Positions 13,058 through 26,200 are shown, counted from the first letter of the stretch. The stretch is DNA of 64,000 nucleotides from Cacajao melanocephalus (GCA_963573385.1 CAUYLG010044492.1:1-64000); one strand, 5' to 3'. Notes: generated by a model not told the origin, from the sequence alone. Numbers and translations are program-made.

Positions 13058-13431
13058 TGATATGGTTTGACTCTGTGTCCCCACCCAAATCTCATGTTGA
13101 ACTATAATCCTCAGTGTTGTGGGAGGGACCTGGTGGGAGGTGATTGGATCCTGGGGGTGGGTTTCCCCCTTGTTCCTGTGATAGAGTACTCACAGGATCG
13201 GATTGTTTAAACGTGTGTGGCACTTCCCCCTTTGCACTCACTCTCTCCTGCTCCACCATGGTAGGAAGTGTCTGCTTCTTCCTTGTCTTCTGCTTTCATT
13301 TTACGTTCCTGAGGCCTCCCAGCCATGCTTCCTGTACAGCCTACAGAACTGTGAGTCAGTTAAACCTCTTTTTTTATAAATTACTCAGCCTCTAGTAATT
13401 GTTTATAGCAATGTGAGAACAGACTAATACA
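13058..13431 (+). mobile_element. MSTA/THE1-type solo LTR
   Basis: The LTR begins tgatatggtttgactctgtg and ends gaacagactaatac+a, with an attaaacctctt-type polyadenylation region. Flanks are aaacc and ggacc (3/5 identical), so the target duplication is decayed. No internal MaLR sequence follows. Confidence 0.85.
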
Positions 13432-14309
13432 GGACCTAAGGTGTTCATTCTTTTTTCAGCAAAGCCTAGGGTATATCGTTTTAGCTGAAATGTCCTCCTG
13501 AAAGTTTTGATAATCTACTGTTTTGCGCCGACTTCCTCTTTGCCACACAGTCCTCCCCGAAGGTTGAACTCAGCTGCATATCACACGGGGAGGAGCAAGG
13601 GCTTTTACTGGGCAAGTGGGATGGGGCAGTGGGCAGAAAAGACATTGCCACAGCTTCCAGGGGTCTCCATCACTGACTTATCCCATACTGTCTTTGAATC
13701 ATTCAAGGCACTGATAAGAAACAGGTCCTTGCCACCCTAGGAGAATGAGGACAGCCACTTCTCTGGAACCAAGAAAAGACCACTGCCATGACAACACCGC
13801 ACTAAATGGGTCTCCTGGAAAGGAGGGAGCCCTTTATTGTCTGTCTGCAGATACCACAATTAGCTCAAATGAGATAGAGAGTGACAGGGCCCTGGAATCG
13901 CAGATGGGTCTTTTGTACTTGCAAAGAGGCTAAGCTGACTAATTATCTGTGAAGGGAGAGCAAAGGTAATGCCTGCTCCCCACTAGAACTGAAACCACAT
14001 CCATCCTTGAAGGAGAATAAGCACCTTGGTTGCAACTATTCAGTGGTGTAATAATCCATGTCAGCCCCATTGTGTATTTTGGATTGCTTAAAAAAATTTT
14101 ATTCAGAGATTCATTTTCTCTCTTTTTGTATGTATGTAAATTCAGTCAAATTAACCCATGATTCTTACAAACATCTTTTTATACTTGGGTAAATAAACTG
14201 AACTGAATTACCTAAAGGCAAGTATGTTTTATTTTCTTGTTTTTAAAAAAGAAAAAGGATTAATGGAATTAGGGAAAAATCTATTGCCAATGTATAACTT
14301 CCGTAAGTA
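13432..14309. other. Unique sequence
   Basis: Moderately GC-rich relative to its neighbours between 13500 and 13950, with 77- and 62-codon plus-strand frames but no domain, promoter or splice structure that I can support. Confidence 0.4.
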
Positions 14310-14525
14310 GATAGCATAGTAGTTAAGATCACACTATCAATTGTATCTATTTTGATAAGTTACTTTTCTTTCTAATTCTCATATGGCAGTCTAAAAAACA
14401 GTGGTATTAATTATACTCATGCAGATGGTTATTTTAAGAATTAAATAAGTTAATGCATGTAAAAAGCTTAACATAATTCCCAAAACATTGCACTGGAAAT
14501 CACTGTTGTAATTAAGAATCTTCTA
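14310..14525 (+). mobile_element. MIR SINE
   Basis: Matches the MIR layout: agcatagtagttaagatcac, then gataagttacttttctttct, then gaattaaataagttaatgca and gtaaaaagcttaacataatt. It is heavily diverged but collinear over about 200 bases. Confidence 0.7.
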
Positions 14526-14654
14526 TTAACTTGATCTGACTTTGGAAGTCCCAATCTTTAATTTTAAAAAGATTAAGTATCTCCTCCCTGCAAAAATTTC
14601 TACCAGATTCTGGAGTGATATAAAAATGAAAGCAATATACACTTTGCTTTTAAG

Positions 14655-14875
14655 GAACTTATAAATCAATAGAGGTTGCTGTCACATACGTGGAAAAGAA
14701 TTTAATGAAAAAAATGTAATTGTTTCAAAACCTATGAACTAGATAGAAATGAGGGTGGGCATCTGAGAAGAGGTGGGGCTTTGGGATTTCTTGCAGGGAA
14801 AAGGGGGATTTTGAATAGTGAAAGGATTCCAGGCAGAAGAATAATAAGCAGATTTAGGGAAGCTGGAAAAATCAA
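14655..14875 (-). mobile_element. L2 fragment
   Basis: Collinear with the reverse-complement L2 3' region: aaggaacttataaatcaata, gcatctgagaagaggtgggg, ggattccaggcagaagaata. Confidence 0.5.
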
Positions 14876-15087
14876 GGTACATTTATATTTCAATAACCTA
14901 CTAAAATGTCAGAGAAATGTGTTACATGACATTATTATAATTCACATTATATAATTCACATATCATTAAACAATTAAATATAAGACCTTACAAGATTATG
15001 ATTATTTAAAGGTCAACACATACTTCTATGATTGCATAATGTCTTCATTAATACTGAATATAGACCATGGCAAATGAATCCAAATAC

Positions 15088-15420
15088 CATTTGTTCATTC
15101 ATTTATTCATTTAATTAACATTTATATTGTGCTTACTATTTGCCAGGAACTGCAAGTAGGACTTAGAACACAAAGCAAGTAAGATTCACACTGAGTTCTC
15201 AGGAAGTGTGAGTAGATGGAGGGGAAAGTTGACTTAACAGGCCTTTATTGTGCTGTGAAACGGTGGGCTGTCCTGGGGCTGGTAGAGCTGCTAGGAGGTC
15301 CATGCAGCTCACACTGTGTGAGAGGGAGTGAGGAGGAGAGTGGCAGAACTTCTGGAAGAGGTGACATGTGAGCCCGATTTTGTGGGGTGACAAGGAATTA
15401 GATAAAAGTAAGAAAGAGGG
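15088..15420 (-). mobile_element. L2 3'-end fragment
   Basis: Starts at tttgttcattcatttattca with tttgccaggaactgcaagta, then continues to aacttctggaagaggtgaca and gtgagcccgattttgtgggg. This is the L2 3' half in reverse complement. It may be the same ancient element as the fragment at 14655-14875. Confidence 0.65.
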
Positions 15421-15513
15421 GGTCATTTATATCAGAGGCACCTTTTTAACATATTAATTAGAATTTTAATTTATTTTTCTATGTGTTATTTGGTCATGTG
15501 CTTTGCTAGTTTA

Positions 15514-15880
<367 letters not shown>

Positions 15881-16009
15881 AAAGTGCCATTTTCTCTTAC
15901 ATTAGCTGCCAGTATTTATTTTTGTCCTTTTCATCTTTTACTCTACATGAGTAAGTATAGTTAAATTTATCAATTTTTTTTCAATTTATAAAATAGATGT
16001 CTAAAATTG

Positions 16010-16590
16010 CATGTGTTTATCAACAGACAAAAGGATAAATAAATGTGGTATATATAAACAATGGAAAATTATTCAGCCATAAAAAGAAGGAAATCCTGTC
16101 ATTTGCAGCAATGTGGATGGAACTGAAGGTTATGATGTTAAGTGAAAGAAGCCAGGCACAGAAAGACAAATATGGCGCCTTCTCACTCATATATGGGAGC
16201 TAAAAAGGTGAATCTCATGGTGTAGATAGTAGTTTAGTGGTTACTAGAGACGAGGAACTGGGAAAGTGGGGCAGGGGTGAGGAGAGGTTGGTTAATGAGT
16301 AAAATAATACAGTTAGAAGGGTTAGGATCTAGTGTTAGATAGTTCAGTTGGATGAATAGTTACCTAACTATAACTACTGTTAAAGTTAACAATAATTTAT
16401 GGCATAGTTCAAAGTAGCTAGTAGAAAAAAGCTTGAATGCTTCTAACATAAAGAAAAGATAAGAGTTTGAGATGAAGGACATCCCAATTACCCTGATTTG
16501 CTCATTATACATTGTATACATTTGTTAAGGTATCATGTGTAACCAAATATATGTAAATTATTACGTATCAATAAAAAAGTAAAAATATAC
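16010..16590 (+). mobile_element. L1 3' end (L1M type)
   Basis: Contains the ORF2 C-terminal block ggaaaattattcagccataa, gaaatcctgtcatttgcagc, gtggatggaactgaaggtta, then the 3' UTR (gttactagagacgaggaact ... gatttgctcattatacattg) and an A-rich end. The element is 5'-truncated and noncoding. Confidence 0.85.
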
Positions 16591-16594
16591 ATAT

Positions 16595-17110
16595 TTATCA
16601 TGTACAGCATAATGTTTTGAAGCATATAGACTTCAAATGGTTTACATCTAACATATCCATTACCTCACATAGTTATTTTTTGTAACAAGAACACTTAATG
16701 TCTACTCCTAGCATTTATTGTGGATACAATCTATTGTCATTAACTACTCACTATGTTGTAAAATAGATCTCTTGAACATACTCTTCCTCTCTAACTGTGC
16801 TTACTTATTCTTTGACCAACAACTCCTTCAACTACATCTTCTCCAAACCATACTACCCTCTGGTTAGCACTTATTTCACTTAACATCCTCCACGTTCATG
16901 TTCATCCATGTTGATAATACACGGCAGGATCTCCTTTCCTGTAGTTGACTAGTGTTCTACTGTGGATCTATGTCACATTTTCATTATCTATTCGTATAAT
17001 GAACACTTAGCATGGATTCCACATCTTGGCTCTTGTGAATAGCACTGCAGTAAACATGAGGGTATAGATGTGTCTTTGACATACGATCAAGATATTATAA
17101 CTTCCCTTTT
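16595..17110 (-). mobile_element. L1 3' end (L1M type), opposed to its neighbour
   Basis: Reads as the reverse complement of an L1 3' UTR and ORF2 end: catgtacagcataatgtttt, ccatgttgataatacacggc, gtagttgactagtgttctac. It abuts the plus-strand L1 on the left, so the two 3' ends point at each other. Confidence 0.8.
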
Positions 17111-17998
17111 TGGGGACATTATCATACATCTGGTGTTTTCTTTTAATTAAAGATAAAAAGAGAAGTATTTCTATTTGGCTGTATTAATGGAACCAATCTC
17201 TTTCTGACTTGTATTTATTTTTTTTTATTGTATTTCATTTCATTGGATTTAGGTACAGAATTATTTCACATGCAAAGGATAATTTTTCCATATCCTTTCT
17301 CATTTTACAATTTCTTTCTTTTTCTTTCTTTCATTTTTTTTTTTTTTTTTTTTTGTCTATTTGCTCTAGCTAGCCCTCTTGAAAAGATTTCTAAGTGCTG
17401 ATGCTAGCAATGAGCCTTACTACCTTGATCTGGCTTACACAGAACCACTCAGCATTTCTCCTCTAAGTGTGATGCATGACTTCATTTTACTTGTGTTTTT
17501 TTTTAATCAAGTAAATAAATATTTAACTGTTCCTATTTTATACAATTTTTTTTCTGTAATCAGGAAGGGTGTTGGGATTTTTCAAATGTTATTTGAATCA
17601 AATGCAATGAAAATGTTGTTTTATTTAAGTTTATAGTTTACCTACTCTTTAACTATAATTGCATTACTATAATAAATCTGTTTTTTTGTAGGCTGTTATT
17701 TTTTTAATGTGTGTTGGGTTCTATTTTGTTTTGTAAGAAATTCAAAATTTGATGTGTTGTTTCGTTTTTTATGCTATCTTCATGTTTATTCAGACCTTAC
17801 TTTGCTACGGTACGGCCGCCAACTGACAGTAGAAAACTTCCTCTCCCCTCCTGTCTCCTCCCCGCCCCTAAACTCCCTCCTTCCTTTCAAATCTAGAGTG
17901 AGATCCTCTTACTGATAAGCTCTAAAATCTCAAATCATATTTAGAAGAGAATCCTGGAAAATGTAGCTATCATATTCTTTCTGCATTGGAGATAAGAC
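17111..17998. other. T-rich and unique sequence
   Basis: Includes a long T tract around 17335-17354 with TTTC repeats just upstream. The remainder is unique, with no gene recognised. Confidence 0.5.
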
Positions 17999-18288
17999 TT
18001 TATTATTTATTTAATTTGAAATGGAGTCTCACTCTGTTCCCCAGACTACAGTGCAATGGCACGATCTTGGTTCACTACAACCTCTACCTCTTGGGTTCAA
18101 GCAATTCTCATGCGTCAACCACGGGAGTAGCTGGGACTACAGGCATCTGCCACAACGCCCATCTAATTTTTGTATTTTTAGTAGAGACGGGGTTTCACTG
18201 TGTTGGTCAGGCTGCTGACTTCAGGAGATCCACCCACCTTGGCCTCCCAAAGTGCTGGGATTACAGGCACCAGTCACTGTGCCCGCTG
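17999..18288 (-). mobile_element. AluS-like SINE
   Basis: Full-length Alu in reverse orientation with a degenerate T-rich tail (tttattatttatttaattt). Short flanking match aagact on both sides (about 17993 and 18292). Confidence 0.9.
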
Positions 18289-18299
18289 GGAAAAGACTG

Positions 18300-18729
18300 T
18301 AGCACATGATGGTGACACCACTAGGGTAGACAAGAGGCAATCTATCAGTGTGGTCAGAGAGTTAATTTTTGCTTTATTTTGGTTTTATATCATTGCTTCT
18401 TATCTTACCTCCTTTGTTTTAGTTTGACATGCTTTCACTAAATTCCCAGGATACACCTTTGTTTAATTTAATTCATTCTTGTTTTGTGACATAAATACTT
18501 AGTTTCGTGTATTTGGTCTGAGTACTGCCTTACCCACATCTTAAATTACTGCCATGTGGCCAAATATATGTATCTTCCTCTCCTACTACAAAGACTATAT
18601 GTGTTCCAAATTTCATCACAGTAAAACCAGTTCCTATGAAAGAGATAATGGTAAACATTTTTAGTCTATGCCAGTGGGAGTGTGACTTGAGAAAACCTTT
18701 ATAAAAAATTTTGGCTAGACATATAAAAT
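18300..18729. other. Unique sequence
   Basis: No recognised repeat or gene. Confidence 0.4.
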
Positions 18730-19215
18730 GCATTTAAAACTTTCATGTGTTTTAACTCACTAATCAAACTTCTGGTTTATCCTAAGGAGATCACTAGTGA
18801 TACACATAAAGCTTTATGTGTAATGACGTCAATCCCAGTTCTATTTACAAAACTTGAAAACAGCAAAAATGTCAAATAATGGAGCAGTGATTAAATATGA
18901 GTTTTGGTACATTTATGTGATGGAATATTCTACAGCCAGTTTTTTTTACTGTAAAAATATTAAACCATTAAAAGTTATTTTCTTGGAGAATATTTAAAGA
19001 CACAGGACACTTCTTATGATTATATTTTATAGTGTAAAAAATACCTATAGTAGGAGCAATATGTCTTTAATTTTGTAAGAGAATCATTTGCAAAATATAT
19101 GCCAAAATGTTTATAATGATGATTTCTGGGTGGTGGAGATACAGATAACTTATATTTTTAATCTTTTTTCCTTCAAATTCTCCATATAATGCATGCATTG
19201 CCTTTATAATAATAG
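18730..19215 (+). mobile_element. L1 3' end (L1ME/MC type)
   Basis: Collinear with old L1 3' ends: ttctggtttatcctaaggag, cagcaaaaatgtcaaataat, tgatggaatattctacagcc, then gatttctgggtggtggagat and aaattctccatataatgcat. 5'-truncated and noncoding. Confidence 0.75.
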
Positions 19216-19591
19216 AGAAAGAAATGATAAACATTTGTGTACAACATAGGAGATGAAGAATCCCAATTTAGGAAGCGGCCTGGGCATACAACTCACCATA
19301 TGAAAGTATCTGAAAAGCAGCCTGGTGCTACTTTTGTTCCAGAACATAAAATTTTTGAATTTTCTGGATCTCAAGCAGTGATCAAATGTTTTAACTTCCA
19401 AAATTATTCCTTAGCACACACATTTAATTGTTAACAGAAAGTATGCCAAATAAACAGACCATTTCTGGACTCATGTTTTATAAGACAAAGCAGGTGCACA
19501 TGCTTAGAAGCAGGAAAGACAGAGTTGCTGTCCTCCTTTGTCACTAGCTGGACAAGCTTCTCTAATATGTTCATAGAAAGTATTCAGACAT
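19216..19591. other. Unique sequence
   Basis: No recognised repeat or gene. Confidence 0.4.
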
Positions 19592-20353
19592 TCATATGGC
19601 TTGGATATTTGTCCCCTCCAAATCTCATGTTGAATTGTGATCCCCAGTATTGAAGGTGGGGTCTTCATGGGAGGTGTTTGGATCATGGGGGTGGATCCTT
19701 CAGGAAGGGCTTGTTGCTGTCCTTGCAATAATGCATGAGTTCTCACTCTATTAGTTCACATGAGATCTGGTTGTTTAAAAGAGACTTGCACCTCCTTCCT
19801 TCTCTCTTGCTCCTTCTCACCATGAGCTATGCCCCCTGTATTAGTCTGTTTTCACCCTGCCAATAAAGACATACTCAAGACTGGGCAATTTACAAAGGAA
19901 AGAGGCTTAGTTGAATGTACAGTTCCATGTGGCTGGGGAAGCCTCACAATCATGGTGGAAGGCAAGGAGGAGCAAGTCACGTCTTACATGGATGGCAGCA
20001 GGCAAAGAGTGCTTGTGTAGGAAAACTTCCCTTTATGATAACCATCAGCTCTCGTGAGACTTACTATCATGAGAACCGCACAGGAAAGACCTGCTCCATG
20101 ATTCAGTTACCTCCCACTGGGTTCTTCCCACAACATGTGGGAATTCAAGATTAGATTTGGGTGGGGACAGAGCCAAACCATATAACCCACCTTCCCCTTT
20201 TACCGTGATTGGAAGCTTCCTGAGGCCCTCACTAGAAGCAGATGCCAGCACCCTGATTCTTGTACAGCTTGCTGAACTGTAAGCCCAATAAATTTCTTTT
20301 CTTTACAAATTCCCCAGCCTCTGGTATTTATAGCAATGGAAACCAACTAATGC
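19592..20353 (+). mobile_element. MSTB LTR, split by a THE1 LTR
   Basis: The left part (19592-19836: ggcttggatatttgtcccct, tgttgaattgtgatccccag, gttctcactctattagttca) and the right part (20186-20353: gaagcttcctgaggccctca, agaagcagatgccagcaccc, gcccaataaatttcttttct) are the two halves of one MSTB LTR. The missing centre is interrupted exactly by the minus-strand THE1 LTR. Confidence 0.9.
19837..20185 (-). mobile_element. THE1 solo LTR nested in MSTB
   Basis: Starts tgtattagtctgttttcacc and ends gccaaaccatataa, a complete THE1-type LTR in reverse. The five bases on each side are ccccc (19832-19836) and cccac (20186-20190), a 4/5 target duplication. The nesting shows it is younger than the MSTB LTR. 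Confidence 0.9.
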
Positions 20354-20354
20354 A

Positions 20355-20814
20355 GGGACCCAAATTATTGACAGGTAAGGTTATAACTATGGGCCTAGGT
20401 TAGGGTTTTTAAATCTTTTATTCAAATAAAAGCAGAAAAGTAGTTAATGTTGAATCAAAGCTGTTCTCATGAATACTATGCACAACACATAACCAACAGA
20501 GAGTAAGGCAGTGCTTCTTTAGGATTTAAGTGGGTGGATGGGGTTTCTTTTAGATATCTTTTAATGAAGCATTCTGAGCAGAAAAAGGCAAAACAAAGAC
20601 CTATTTTAAAGTGTGTTTTGATCCTGCTTTTGGAGACTATGTGGGAATTACTGATGTTTTGAAAACTATTTCTATAGATCAAAAGTAGACCATGAAAATG
20701 AAATTTATCTTTCCCATTAGAAATGTAAGATTTATTTCATAATCCAATTGCAAATAGAGCTGGCCTTCCCCAACCAACCGATCCACAGCAGGTCTGTGTT
20801 GATAATGTTCAGCA
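20355..20814. other. Unique sequence
   Basis: No recognised repeat or gene. Confidence 0.4.
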
Positions 20815-20817
20815 CAG

Positions 20818-21175
20818 CCTTCTTTCTTTCACTATTTTGTTCTTTCTCTTTTTCACTCACTCTCCATTCCTCCCATCCTTTATTGCTCTCTTTCTCTTTC
20901 TCCCTTCCTTCTTTTTCCTTCCTTCCTTCTTTCCTCCCTCCCTCTCTCCCTCCCTCTTTCTCTTTCTTTCTTTCTCTCTTTTTCTTTCTTTCTCTCGCTC
21001 TTGCTTGCTCTCTCTCTTTCTTTCCTCCCTCCCTCCCTTCCTCCCTCCCTCCATCCCTCTCTTTCCTTCTTTCTCTCCCTCTCTCTCTTTCTTTCTCTCT
21101 CTCTTTCTCCCCCCCCCGCCTTCTTGCTTTTTCTTGCTTTCTCACACCCTTCTGCTCACTTGCTCACTCTCTCTC
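20818..21175 (+). repeat. Long polypyrimidine tract (CTTT/CCTT/CCCT)n
   Basis: About 350 bases that are almost pure pyrimidine on the plus strand, made of mixed CTTT, CCTT, CCCT and CT units, with a run of eight or more C near 21111. Frames of up to 151 codons on both strands are repeat translations (S/L/F-rich or K/E/R-rich) and are not genes. Confidence 0.95.
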
Positions 21176-21189
21176 CCTCATTATGTATC

Positions 21190-21905
21190 TGTTCAATGAA
21201 TGAAGACGTGAATGAATAATTGGTTTATGCAGTGAGCAATATTTAGAGTCTGCTCAGATAACTGCATGTATAACTGGGTTATCTTTAACAACAAGAAAAC
21301 ACTGGTTTTGAAGTATGTGATTGGACAGTTATAACCTTATTTCATTTTTTTTCCATGACAAAAGTAATCTCAGACAAAAGACCTTGCATTTTTCTCTAAG
21401 TGAGATTTACAATTAAGTGCTAGGGGATTGTTTATGATCCAAAATGGACAGCTTCTCTTACACTACTGAATGTAGTAATACTTCCTATAATATATTTTAG
21501 AAGTGATAACAACAAAGGAAGCAGAGATATGCGATTACATTATTTTTAAACATAAAGTCTATTCTAAACTCTGATTCTTTTCTTTTTATGAAACAAGTAC
21601 TAAGGCATGACAGTGAAACTGTTGCTTCTAAATACGGTTTAAACGTACCTTCAAATTTTACTTTAGTTAGAAGGCTAAGCAGTGTGTCCACAGGAGCTCT
21701 GTGTCATGAGATTTCTTTCTACATCAGTGACCCTAGGATTTTGATTAAAATTCCTGCCATGTCTCTCAATTCCAAGTACTTACTGGGAGTGAGTTTGTGG
21801 TATTTATTGTTGAAGGATATGAACTTCAGGTCACATTCCTCCAGCTGGAAGTTGTGTGACCTTTGACAAGTTTCTTCTATGTAAGTTTCATTATAAGATG
21901 AGAAT
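21190..21905. other. Unique sequence
   Basis: No recognised repeat. A 92-codon plus frame at 21588-21866 has no recognisable domain. Confidence 0.4.
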
Positions 21906-21973
21906 TAGCAAAAGTGCCTACTAATATTACTTTCAATGGAAAAAAACCGCAAATACTTTTGCACCAGTCTAAT
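21906..21973 (-). mobile_element. MADE1 mariner MITE, partial
   Basis: The blocks attactttcaatgg, aaaccgcaaatacttttgca and ccagtctaa match one side and the loop of MADE1. The left arm is reduced to gcaaaagt by deletion, so it cannot form the usual hairpin. Confidence 0.75.
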
Positions 21974-22499
21974 ATTTTGATTACATGTAGAGTACATTTG
22001 TTGGTGTCGTTAGAACTATGCCAGTTACGTGGCAACGTTGCTCCTGCTACAGTTATTATCGTTACCATTGACATTATTTAATGCTTTAGGAAGCCACTAT
22101 TGATCTTGAGAGCTGACTAGATGATCAAAGAGCACACGAGCTGAACTATCTTTAGGACCTGTTCTTAGCATTTGCTTTTAGGATGTCCCATCTCACTTGT
22201 GGGTTCCATTCTCTTGCCTCAGAACGTTCTCAAACCTGAAACTACTCAGTCATTTTACCTCTTTTCCCACTAGATGTGACAGCAGCCAGAACTCACAGTG
22301 AGGAAACAAAGTGGATTGTCTTCACTTAATGTGTATTTCAAAAAGAAAGAGCTAAGAAAGGTGAAACTGTCCCAATGAAAATCACAATATGTTCAGTACT
22401 GGATAAACAGCAGTGGAATTCAGCGTGAATTTATAAATGTTAAAAGATCATTTTGTAGTGTCTAGGAATCCTGCAATAATCATAATATAATACTAGTTT
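21974..22499. other. Unique sequence
   Basis: No recognised repeat or gene. Confidence 0.4.
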
Positions 22500-22735
22500 C
22501 CATGTTTAACTTTCACAGGCATTCTCTGAGGGCTTTACATTTTTTAATTCATTTGACTCTTTTAACAAATTTACAAGCTATTAAGTTGCTATTATTTTGC
22601 CCATTTTACAGATGAGCAAACTGAGGCACAGATGATTTAAGCCACTTGCACCAGAACACACCGACCTTTGGTAGCATAACTATGGAGCCACAGAGCATGT
22701 CCATAACCAGTACCCTGCAGCCAAAGGCACGCACT
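22500..22735 (-). mobile_element. MIR SINE
   Basis: Collinear with the reverse-complement MIR: ctctgagggctttacatttt, tgcccattttacagatgagc, aaactgaggcacagatgatt, then gtagcataactatggagcca. Confidence 0.7.
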
Positions 22736-23483
22736 TACAAACACTTTAAAATATGTGTTAATTTGGGATATTTATCTGCTTAAACGATTTCAAGAGCATT
22801 ATGACACTTATTGAACCCTTGTGCTACCTTACTCTTCTTCCCAAAGAAAGTTGGAAATCTCATGCAATGCTTTTCCTGTGCCTCTCAATTTATTCTGTGC
22901 AGTGTGTGCCTTTTAGATATATTCCAACAACTTCATGACTAGTAGTTTAACTTATTTCTCAGTTTTAAAATTAATAGTGGTTTGAAGTATTTCTCTTGAG
23001 TGTTATGCCTGTCACAGGCCATACCCAGACTCTTTTCTCTGACAATGAAAGAAGTACAGAAGATGCAGTAAGAAAGGAAACACAGAAGTAACCAGGTTGT
23101 GCCAATGTGGCGAGCAGGAAGGCAGTGGGTGCTAGACTAACTGCCATCTGTCCCAAATGCCCCTGGCTAAAAAGTAGTGGCACCTGCAGTACCTGCCTCA
23201 CCCAGGACTGGGGTTTTCCCAGTGCATCAGGAAGGAATTTGTCAGGAAGGAGGGAGGCACGGGGAAGCCCACACATGGCACCATATATTTGAGATCTCAT
23301 GAATTTGCACCGTGAATTGACACATTTGATTATGATACCAAGTGGAAGTAACACTAGCCAAGTTTGAGCTGTTCCCATCGGTCCTTGAACTGAAACTAGG
23401 CTTCGTGGTTTGCCTTTGCTCAAAGGCAGTACTACTTATTTTCACTCTAAGCTGAATATAGTTAAATGTTTTGAAAGGTAAAA
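22736..23483. other. Unique sequence
   Basis: A 150-codon minus-strand frame (22971-23423) starts at a non-ATG codon and has no recognisable domain. I do not call it a gene. Confidence 0.4.
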
Positions 23484-23485
23484 TA

Positions 23486-23582
23486 CACACACACACAGAC
23501 ACACACGCGTGCGTGCATGCGCGCACACACACACAGATATATATATATGTATATATATATATATACACACACACACACATAT
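23486..23582. repeat. Alternating purine-pyrimidine tract (CA/CG/TA)
   Basis: A near-continuous alternation: (CA)n, then cgcgtgcgtgcatgcgcgc (about 23507-23525), then (CA)n, (TA)n and (CA)n. Such sequence is prone to left-handed Z-DNA and to length change. Confidence 0.95.
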
Positions 23583-23584
23583 GA

Positions 23585-24350
<766 letters not shown>

Positions 24351-24364
24351 CTGCAAACTGAATA

Positions 24365-25982
24365 AATTTCTAAAGAAAATATGATGCGCAATCCTCTCTT
24401 CTAATCCAGAATATCCCTATTAATAGAGATACTTCTAAAACCATGCAGAACCATTGATTTGTGGTTTTCTGGTTTCCTTTCCTTCACCAAACCATTGCTA
24501 GAGTGTGGTGGAAAAATAGAAGAGTCTGCATTCTCCCAAGTTTCGAGTAATCACAGAGTCCACAACAATGAGATAGAATGGGAATAGAGTGACTTCCTCC
24601 AGACATCAGAGCCTTCTAGAGGAATCAGAAAACCTTCGAGCAGGTCCTGCTCAGGTTCTGCATATCTCCCTGTCTGTTGCCACCCATCAGGTATCACCAG
24701 GTATTACTGCCAATATTGTTGGCATTATCAGTACTCTGGTCTTCTTACTAGAGACCCGATGTGTGGCCTGGACTCTGCAAAACATGGATTTAACCTGCTG
24801 CAAGCATCACAGAGCCAGAACTTGCTTTTAAACTAGGACTTTCGTGCATAAAACTCATATGAGAGAATTAAACGCTTTGCTGAAAAAATATCTTGCCAAA
24901 ATAAAGATACACTGTATGGTTTTGGTCTGCACTATCCACATCACATTATGAAGAAAGGAACTATTGCCAGTTTGGTTTACCTTGGTTTTAGAGAACCTAT
25001 TTTGGTTCTGGTTCTGGTTCCCAGCAATTATTTTTCTTTTCGAGTAATTTGCTCACAGAGAAGTAATTGATCCTCTTCTCCATATTGAAATAAAGTCTAC
25101 ATCTCACCATATGAGACCAGATTGGTCATTTTACTTTTAATAGTCTTTTGTTATTTTGTTTTACAGTAGTTTTTGAAAAAGAGTAGTTACAAGCAACTTA
25201 ATATTTAGTGGGAGCCAATAATTGTGTACATTTAAAATCTTAAGAAAATATGTAGAAACAAATGGCTGTGCAATAAAACATTGTACTTTTTGACCAAATA
25301 TAATTAATGAGAAAAAAATGTATAAATGACCAGAAAAGAAAATCTACTGATTATGTAGCGAAAAGTGGAGTTGAACCCTAGTAGGGAACTTTCACCTTGG
25401 TGTTTAGGTTCAAAATCCTGTGAACTTGTTGAAAATGTGGGTTCCAAGAAATAAAGAATAAAAAACAAAAAAGCTAGGCTCTGAAAATGAGTATTAACAC
25501 TTTTGTAAATCTGCCAAAAATCTCAATACAACTGCCAAAGTTTTGATTTTCAGAAAAACACAGTGGAATTGCTAACATGCGTGCTGTATAAATGACTATT
25601 CATTGAATGAATGCTGTAGCTTGTATGCAACTGCTTTCCCTGGCTGACTAATATATCAAGCATGGTACTTGTTTTGTGCTCTGAAAAACTTTCTCCATTA
25701 CCATAGTAACCTCTTACATGTTGGCGGAAGCTGATGTCATTCAAGGTATTATTCATTCTTAGTGGATTGATACTCAGAGTGCTAATAAGTCTCAGAATGA
25801 TAAAAAGAACTAAGCATACATACTGGTTAAATATTACTTAACCCTTTCACCCCAGGGAGTCCCCAGATGTCCACTAAGAGTATTACTGAGAACAGTTTAG
25901 AATGCTTTCTGTTCTCAAGATGGTTATTTAGCAAGAGTCAGTGTTAAATTATAGCTTACTTTGCTCAGTATGTTTGCATCAT
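24365..25982. other. Unique sequence, 1.6 kb
   Basis: No recognised repeat, exon or RNA gene. Frames are at most about 80 codons and lack recognisable domains. Confidence 0.45.
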
Positions 25983-26200
25983 TGTATTCATCTGCTAGGG
26001 CTGCCATTACAAAATATCACAGACTAGGTGGCTTAAGTAACAGAAACTTACTCTATCACAGTTCTGGAAGTGAAAGTCTAAGATGAACGTTCTGGAAAAC
26101 GTGGTTCCTGGTGGGGCTGTCTTCCCCAGCTTGCAAACAGCTACCTTCTCACTGTGCCCTAACATGGGAACCAGGAACTGGAGCTGTTATCAAGAACAAG
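25983..26200 (-). mobile_element. MLT1-family LTR fragment
   Basis: Reverse-complement MLT1 blocks: gctagggctgccattacaaa, cagactaggtggcttaagta, tatcacagttctggaagtga, then ccttctcactgtgccctaac. The other half of the LTR is not recognisable. Confidence 0.75.

Noticed and set aside
18021..18309. Open frames of 65-107 codons in Alu sequence (also at 10156, 24044, 50090, 56368)
   Set aside because: Standard Alu translations with no evidence of exonisation.
20732..21203. Overlapping frames of up to 151 codons on both strands
   Set aside because: They are translations of a pyrimidine/purine simple repeat.
22971..23423. 150-codon minus-strand frame in unique DNA
   Set aside because: Non-ATG start, no recognised domain, and no codon or splice signal to support it.
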